From Chloroflexota bacterium (lineage in GTDB: Bacteria; Chloroflexota; Anaerolineae; Anaerolineales; Villigracilaceae), in assembly GCA_016234495.1 (NCBI GenBank), contig JACRBI010000038.1:62001-126000 (forward strand): DNA of 64,000 bases, written 5' to 3'. Below are positions 59,227 through 64,000 of this stretch, one piece after another; within the stretch, counting starts at the first letter, position 1; each line of letters begins with the position of its first letter. The notes beneath the pieces were generated by a model. That model made no database searches. It worked only from the letters and a program-made list of their open reading frames with translations, and was not told the DNA's origin. The translations under genes and the position numbers were made by a program.

Positions 59227-60708
59227 ATGAGAAGAGCAAAGATCGTTGCGACCATCGGCCCTGCCTCTGATTCAGAGCAGGTTTTAGAGTCGCTGATTAA
59301 GGCGGGGATGAATGTAGCCCGTTTGAATTTTTCACACGGCACGCACGCCCAGCATCAGGCGCGTGTGGCGGCAATCCGCGCGGCTGCCAAAAAACTAGGA
59401 AAGCCGGTTGGAATTTTGCAGGACCTTCAAGGACCGAAAATCCGCGTTGGGAAATTATCCGTGCCGCTGCAATTGTCAGTTGGCGAAGAGGTTTGTTTGT
59501 ATGCAACACAGGATGAAGCGCCGAAGACGGGAAATCAACTTCTGCCCGTGGATTTTCGCGAACTGTTCGATTCAGTCCAGACGGGTGACAGGCTCCTGCT
59601 CGATGACGGACGTCTTGCGCTGGAAGTCCTCTCTGCCGCAGGGCGCATTGTCCATGCGAAGGTTTTGGTGGGCGGGGCGCTTTCATCGCACAAGGGAATC
59701 AACCTGCCGGGCATCAAACTCCGCATTGCAGGCTTCACCGAAAAAGATAAAACCGACCTTGCATTCGGCATCTCGCAGGGCGTGGACGCGGTGGCGATTT
59801 CGTTTGTCCGCAGCGCAGAGGATGTAAAGGCGGTCCGCGCCGCGCTGGAAGAATTTTCGGTTGGCAAACACATGCCACTGCTGATCGCAAAGCTTGAAAA
59901 GCCTGAAGCGTTGGATGAATTGGAAGCCATCCTCGATGTGGTGGACGGCGTGATGGTCGCGCGCGGCGACCTCGGCGTGGAACTTCCACCGGAACGCGTG
60001 CCCTCGCTGCAAAAGCACATCATCCATTCCGCGAATGCGCGCGCCAAACTGGTGATCACGGCCACGCAAATGCTCGAGTCCATGATTCAGAATCCGCTGC
60101 CCACGCGCGCCGAAGCGTCAGATGTAGCGAATGCCATCTTCGACGGCACTGATGCGGTCATGCTATCGGCTGAAACTGCCTCTGGAGAATATCCCGCTGA
60201 AGCCGTGGCGATGATGTCGCGCATCGTCAAGGAAGCCGAAGCCAACTTCCGCGAGTGGGGCAGCCGCCAGGATCGCAGGCTTGGGCTTGGCGAAAGCGAC
60301 GCCGCTTCGATGGCGTTTGCCGCGAAAGTTCTCGCGGAAGACCCCGAAGTACGCGCGGTATCTGTGTTCACCATGCAGGGACGTTCCGCCTGGCTGATGT
60401 CGAAAGCCCGTCCGTCAAAACGAATTCTGGCGTTTACGCCGGAACAGGAAACATATAATCAACTCGCGTTTTTGTGGGGCGTTCAACCGTATCTCACAAA
60501 ATATGCCAACACGATGGATGAAATGATCGCCGATGTGGATGCGGCTCTGCTGCAATCAGGCATCCAGGCTGGCCAGCAGGTGGTGCTTATCTGCGGATAT
60601 CCTGTCGGGGCACAGCGCGCGCCAAATATGGCATTGCTCCACACCGTCGGCAGTGATGCGAAGATCGGTCTCGCCCGCAAATTGGCGGAAGGCAATGTGA
60701 AGAAATAA
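59227..60708 (+). CDS. pyk: Pyruvate kinase
   Basis: The 493-residue enzyme converts phosphoenolpyruvate and ADP to pyruvate and ATP. It begins RRAKIVATIGPASDSEQVLESLIKAGMNVARLNFSHG (active-site R-x-N-x-S-H). Next come LQDLQGPKIRVG, the metal and catalytic block LIAKLEKPEALDELEAIL, VMVARGDLGVELPPERVP, TATQMLESMIQNPLPTRAEASDVANAI and AVMLSAETASGEYP. A C-terminal domain follows. The catalytic Lys and the Glu/Asp metal ligands are present. The start follows GAGGAAA. It is monocistronic, with terminators on both sides. Confidence 0.97.
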   Translation: MRRAKIVATIGPASDSEQVLESLIKAGMNVARLNFSHGTHAQHQARVAAIRAAAKKLGKPVGILQDLQGPKIRVGKLSVPLQLSVGEEVCLYATQDEAPKTGNQLLPVDFRELFDSVQTGDRLLLDDGRLALEVLSAAGRIVHAKVLVGGALSSHKGINLPGIKLRIAGFTEKDKTDLAFGISQGVDAVAISFVRSAEDVKAVRAALEEFSVGKHMPLLIAKLEKPEALDELEAILDVVDGVMVARGDLGVELPPERVPSLQKHIIHSANARAKLVITATQMLESMIQNPLPTRAEASDVANAIFDGTDAVMLSAETASGEYPAEAVAMMSRIVKEAEANFREWGSRQDRRLGLGESDAASMAFAAKVLAEDPEVRAVSVFTMQGRSAWLMSKARPSKRILAFTPEQETYNQLAFLWGVQPYLTKYANTMDEMIADVDAALLQSGIQAGQQVVLICGYPVGAQRAPNMALLHTVGSDAKIGLARKLAEGNVKK

Positions 60709-60757
60709 TTTTTTGGAGATTTCCACGCTGTGGGATTTTCACCCTCATTAAATTTAC

Positions 60758-60798
60758 AAGCGGATGCAGTTGACTCCTCAATTGCATCCGCTTCTTTA
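60758..60798 (+). terminator. Terminator after pyk
   Basis: The stem AAGCGGATGCA / TGCATCCGCTT, extended inward by TTGA/TCAA, is followed by a T-rich stretch. Confidence 0.85.
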
Positions 60799-60885
60799 TT
60801 TAACTGACAGTTGATTCTGTGCCGCGACATTTTGATTTTTTTTAATTTAATAGAGCAATCCCGTTTGTGATGCTTTTTAACGCGA

Positions 60886-60960
60886 ACACTTGCACCGAAC
60901 GCAGCGCGGTGCAGAGCAGGTCAGTGTGGCGCGAATTGGGCGAATTTCGCAAAAAAATTC
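60886..60960. repeat. Dispersed repeat copy
   Basis: GAACACTTGCACCG, a GCGCGGTGCAG segment, GCAGGT and GCGCGAATT occur in the same order as in the minus-strand copy at 5830-5873 and its flank. AATTCGCG-type hairpins follow to about 61000. The 60799-61044 gap holds no gene. Confidence 0.5.
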
Positions 60961-61044
60961 GCGGCATTCGATCTTTTCGCGGAATTCGCGTTGAGGTTTT
61001 TGCTTTGTTTAATTGTTAATTTGCAACATGTCGCCGGTGAATTC

Positions 61045-61935
61045 TCATTCCCGCGTGGCGATTAAAATCCCAACCCCGATCAACGCGCCGCCGGCCAGGA
61101 ATAGCGGAGTGATTTTTTCAGCGAGGAAAAACCATCCGAGCAGCATACCAACTACCGGCTGGGCAAAGAACGTCAATGATGCGACGGCGGCGGGTAATTC
61201 AGCGAAGGCATAATTCCAAAGGAACATCGCAATCGCAGTCGAGATGATCCCTAAAAATAATATCCCGCCGATGATGCCGATTGTGATCTCGCCGATGCCG
61301 GTCTTTTGTATTTCAAAAATCCCAAATAATAAACTTGAAGGCAGCCCGCCCAACAGCATGATCGTGCTGGATGCCAGCAGGTCGCCGGACTTTGAAACTT
61401 TGCGCACCAGCACCGAGTACAAAGCCCATGTGAGCGCTGCTGAGAGCAGGCTCATGTTGCCCCAAAATAAGGTCGGCGAGATTTCCGCATTGCGCGGGTC
61501 AATAACGGCGATGACGCCAAGCGTTGAGACTGCCAGCGCGAGGATGCGTCTTGCGGTGGTGCGCTCGCCCAGCAAAAACGGCGCGAAAAGCAAAACGAAG
61601 GCTGGCGTGGCTGAGGTCACGAGTGAGCCGTTGGATGCGGTCGAGAGTTTTGTGCCCACGAATTGAAACCCGAGCGAGATGCCGTAGCCGACAAAGCCAA
61701 CCCAAAAACTTTTCCAGAAAAATTCCCTGCTGATCGGTGATTTATTTTTTCGAAAATAAATCACCATGCCCAAAGACAGCGCGCCTAAAATATAACGGGT
61801 GGACAGCAGTGCGAAGGGAGGAATCACCTCAAGCACGATCTTGCTGACGACATACATGCCGCCCCAAATGGATGCGGCGGCGAGACCTGCGAACAATCCT
61901 GCGAGTGTGTGATGTTTTTGCAAAGTGCTGTGCAT
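61045..61935 (-). CDS. EamA/DMT-family transporter
   Basis: The 296-residue membrane protein has the duplicated EamA fold: the first half starts GLFAGLAAASIWGGMYVVSKIVLEVIPPFALLSTRYI, the second GNMSLLSAALTWALYSVLVRKVS. It ends FFLAEKITPLFLAGGALIGVGILIATRE. Ten membrane segments are likely. The substrate is unknown. It is distinct from the EamA protein at 1920-2810. Confidence 0.9.
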   Translation of the reverse strand: MHSTLQKHHTLAGLFAGLAAASIWGGMYVVSKIVLEVIPPFALLSTRYILGALSLGMVIYFRKNKSPISREFFWKSFWVGFVGYGISLGFQFVGTKLSTASNGSLVTSATPAFVLLFAPFLLGERTTARRILALAVSTLGVIAVIDPRNAEISPTLFWGNMSLLSAALTWALYSVLVRKVSKSGDLLASSTIMLLGGLPSSLLFGIFEIQKTGIGEITIGIIGGILFLGIISTAIAMFLWNYAFAELPAAVASLTFFAQPVVGMLLGWFFLAEKITPLFLAGGALIGVGILIATRE

Positions 61936-61956
61936 AGTCCCCCGATTATATCGAAG

Positions 61957-62406
61957 TTAATGACTCGCGATCCGTAATTGAGGGGATTTGAACAGTTCGC
62001 GCAGCAATAAAATTCCGCCAACACCGACGGCGATCAACGCCAGTGTGAAAGCGATCAGCGCAGTCAGCACGATTGTCCACGGCCAGCCGGCCGGTTCAAT
62101 TTCACCTGAGGCGAGTCCTGTGGCTTCCGCAAGCGCCTGGGCGCCAACCAGCAAGCCGACCGCGATGCCAAGCCCCCAGCCAATGAGCTTCCAGTGGATG
62201 TGTGCCCGAAGCGCCGCCCAAATGAGCAGCCCTCCGCCAGCCAGCGCAAACAGGAATAACTCGGCGGGCATGAGGTAGTCGAAGCGGAAGACGCCGTCCG
62301 CCATGAAAGCGGCTACAGCGAAAAAGATCGGCGCAAGGAGTGGCAACCAAACGAGCGCGGTTCCTGCAATTGCAAGGATTTTGGTGAGAACATCCTTCTT
62401 TTCCAT
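61957..62406 (-). CDS. Membrane protein, 149 aa
   Basis: The protein has four membrane segments (ILAIAGTALVWLPLLAPIFFAVAAFM; YLMPAELFLFALAGGGLLIWAAL; LIGWGLGIAVGLLVGAQALAEA; WTIVLTALIAFTLALIAVGVGGILLL). No family is recognised. The start is set at 62406 (MEKKDVLTKI) behind GGGAG; a longer frame to 62451 lacks one. It is followed by the EamA transporter on the same strand. Confidence 0.7.
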   Translation of the reverse strand: MEKKDVLTKILAIAGTALVWLPLLAPIFFAVAAFMADGVFRFDYLMPAELFLFALAGGGLLIWAALRAHIHWKLIGWGLGIAVGLLVGAQALAEATGLASGEIEPAGWPWTIVLTALIAFTLALIAVGVGGILLLRELFKSPQLRIASH

Positions 62407-62495
62407 CGTATGCTCCCGGACGCTACTGGTGTGAGTAACGTCCCTATTCATACTTTACAACACTTTGAAAGGATTACAAGTTGCTTTTGTGCTCT

Positions 62496-62897
62496 TTATT
62501 CAAACCCCCGTCCATCTTTTCTTAATTTCTTGGTCTCGCCCCGCTTCTTTTTCGCCTTTAACCTTGCTTCTTTTGATGCCTTTGTCGGTTTGGTTTTGTG
62601 GCGCAGCTTCGGTTTTTCGCTGGCTTTCCGCACCAATTCATACAACCGCTCGATGGCGTCCTCACGATTTTTTTCCTGCGTGCGGAATCTGCCCGCTTCG
62701 ACGATCAGCACGCCTGCATCGGTCATGCGTTTGCCTGCGAGTTTGATCAGGCGCGTTTTGACATCCGCCGCGAGTGACGGGGAGTTGATCACGTCAAAGC
62801 GTAATTGAACCGCCGTTGCAACCTTGTTGACGTTTTGCCCGCCGGGTCCGCTGGCGCGGATATATTCGAATGAGATTTCTTGTTCAAGTGATTTCAT
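62496..62897 (-). CDS. arfB: Alternative ribosome-rescue peptidyl-tRNA hydrolase ArfB
   Basis: The 133-residue protein has the release-factor motif ASGPGGQNVNKVATAVQLRF, with the catalytic GGQ near residue 21. A long basic tail follows (RHKTKPTKASKEARLKAKKKRGETKKL) that enters the mRNA channel of stalled ribosomes. Length and tail fit ArfB (YaeJ), which rescues non-stop ribosomes, and not RF1/RF2. The start is set at 62897 (MKSLEQEISFEYIR). Confidence 0.93.
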   Translation of the reverse strand: MKSLEQEISFEYIRASGPGGQNVNKVATAVQLRFDVINSPSLAADVKTRLIKLAGKRMTDAGVLIVEAGRFRTQEKNREDAIERLYELVRKASEKPKLRHKTKPTKASKEARLKAKKKRGETKKLRKDGRGFE

Positions 62898-62990
62898 TCG
62901 CTGGATTATAAGTTGCGCAGGTGAAAAGATAAAGCGTGGAAATGCTATTCGCAAATCCACGCTTTTCAAATTGTAACTTGTGGTCTGACT

Positions 62991-64000
62991 TTAGAACATC
63001 AAAGCGTTGACCCTGTCGATCGCATCAGGAGCAGGTCTCAGGTCCGCTTCGGTGAGGCGGTTTAGAGGCGTGTCCACCAGATTGTAGATCGAGGTCAGAT
63101 TCGGCTTGGATGTATCCAGATAGAGCAGGCCGGTCAGCATCCAATTATTGTCCTGCGCTTCTTCCATCACGCGCAAAGCGTCGTAGCGGTTGGATGGGTC
63201 GTAGCCCTTTTCGAGATTCTTCAAGATCACAACCGAGCCATCGTGCATGGATACTTCACGGACTTCGCCATCTGCCATTTCGTTTTCAAGCATGATCTCG
63301 CTGCGCGGCGCGATGTAGGAAATTTCATGCAGAGGCTCTTCGTGATCCTTGCCCCACGTGTACGAGTGGTAGGCGTTCACCTGATTGTTGAATGTCACGC
63401 ACGGGCTGATGATGTCCAGCACAGCGATGCCGTCATGCGCGAGCGCAACTTTGAGCAATTCTTTAACCTGCTTTGGATTGCCTGCGAATGAACGCGCCAC
63501 TAAAGTCGCGTTTGAAACGAGCGCTTCCATGCAGATGTCAACGGGCATGTAATCATTTTTGCCCTGCTTCTTAAGGCTCAGACCTTTTTCAGCCGTTGCG
63601 GAAAACTGTCCTTTGGTCAGCCCGTACACGCCGTTATTTTCAACGATGTACACCATGTTCACATTGCGGCGCATGATGTGCTTGAACTGTCCCATGCCGA
63701 TGCTGGCCGAGTCGCCGTCACCTGAAACGCCGACGCCTTTGAGGCGGTAATCGCCAAAGAGCGCGCCTGTTGCGATGGAGGGCATACGTCCGTGCAGGCT
63801 GTTGAATCCGAATGAGCGGTTGAGAAAATAAGTTGGCGATTTCGAGGAACAACCGATACCGCTGAATTTGACGACATTTTCAGGAACGATGTTCATTTCA
63901 TACAAGGCGGTCACGATCTGATTCGAGATCGAGTTATGTCCGCAGCCCTGACAGAGAGTGCTCGGGGCGCCGCGATAATCATTTTTTGAAAGGCCGGCGA
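62991..64000 (-). CDS. korB: 2-oxoacid:ferredoxin oxidoreductase beta subunit, partial
   Basis: The TPP-binding beta subunit of a 2-oxoacid (2-oxoglutarate or 2-ketoisovalerate type) ferredoxin oxidoreductase is cut by the right edge at its N-terminus. The frame continues beyond 63914 as YRGAPSTLCQGCGHNSISNQ. The Cys-rich C-x-G-C-G-H and TPP motif GVSGDGDSASIGMGQFKHIM, then NGVYGLTKGQFSAT, match the beta family. The specificity is not decided here. The gene belongs to a minus-strand unit whose alpha subunit should lie just past the edge. Confidence 0.9.
   Translation of the reverse strand, partial: AGLSKNDYRGAPSTLCQGCGHNSISNQIVTALYEMNIVPENVVKFSGIGCSSKSPTYFLNRSFGFNSLHGRMPSIATGALFGDYRLKGVGVSGDGDSASIGMGQFKHIMRRNVNMVYIVENNGVYGLTKGQFSATAEKGLSLKKQGKNDYMPVDICMEALVSNATLVARSFAGNPKQVKELLKVALAHDGIAVLDIISPCVTFNNQVNAYHSYTWGKDHEEPLHEISYIAPRSEIMLENEMADGEVREVSMHDGSVVILKNLEKGYDPSNRYDALRVMEEAQDNNWMLTGLLYLDTSKPNLTSIYNLVDTPLNRLTEADLRPAPDAIDRVNALMF

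Noticed and set aside
1-64000. CRISPR array
   Set aside because: No regularly spaced short repeats with unique spacers were seen; the only tandem repeats lie inside the oxidase gene.

Overview
The window reads as one contig of a bacterial chromosome, most likely a Chloroflexota (Anaerolineae-type) bacterium. This is inferred from the mix and style of the genes: TPP-dependent 2-oxoacid:ferredoxin oxidoreductase, two-subunit CoA transferase, RarA, a NarL-type sensor/regulator pair, a large secreted multicopper oxidase, and a long exopolysaccharide locus without an obvious LPS core. No rRNA or other marker is present to settle the taxonomy.

Layout. (1) 1-8754, minus strand: rarA (cut by the left edge), a membrane protein, an EamA exporter, a HAD phosphatase, the two subunits of a CoA transferase separated by an alpha/beta hydrolase and a GxxExxY protein, a small membrane protein, and a delta-1-pyrroline-5-carboxylate dehydrogenase. 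(2) 8928-15663: a lipoprotein thioredoxin whose first active-site cysteine is encoded by an in-frame TGA with a hairpin just downstream (candidate selenoprotein), an MFS transporter, ffh behind an inverted-repeat element, a PAS histidine kinase with its LuxR-type regulator, and a receiver-like orphan. (3) 15726-22202: a 2158-residue secreted multicopper oxidase carrying a fibronectin-like domain and eight tandem Ig-like repeats. (4) 22500-38200: an exopolysaccharide operon (initiating sugar-phosphate transferase, flippase, polymerase, four glycosyltransferases, an NDP-sugar epimerase, several methyltransferases and two sulfotransferases), which suggests a methylated and sulfated secreted glycan. 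(5) 38471-48229: a 9.7-kb integrated element in a tRNA-Arg(TCG) gene, bounded by 68-bp direct repeats. It carries a tyrosine recombinase at each end, a primase-like protein with permuted domains, a DUF5681-type protein, and an XRE repressor with a four-operator divergent promoter region. (6) 48562-51201: a three-gene acylation cassette (42-residue microprotein, MBOAT, SGNH-like protein), probably part of the same glycan programme and now separated from it by the element. (7) 51218-59137: MoxR/DUF58 genes, an MBL-fold hydrolase, ornithine carbamoyltransferase, ornithine aminotransferase, alanine dehydrogenase and a CoA hydrolase/transferase. Together with the P5C dehydrogenase of region 1 these give a route from ornithine to glutamate. 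(8) 59227-64000: pyruvate kinase, an EamA exporter, a membrane protein, the ribosome-rescue hydrolase ArfB, and the beta subunit of a 2-oxoacid:ferredoxin oxidoreductase cut by the right edge.

The most unusual items are the TGA-containing thioredoxin with a SECIS-like hairpin, the DltX-like microprotein coupled to the MBOAT gene, and the tRNA-integrated element, which duplicates the 5' half and -10 box of its target instead of the usual 3' half. Functions are assigned from recognised motifs only; no database search was possible.
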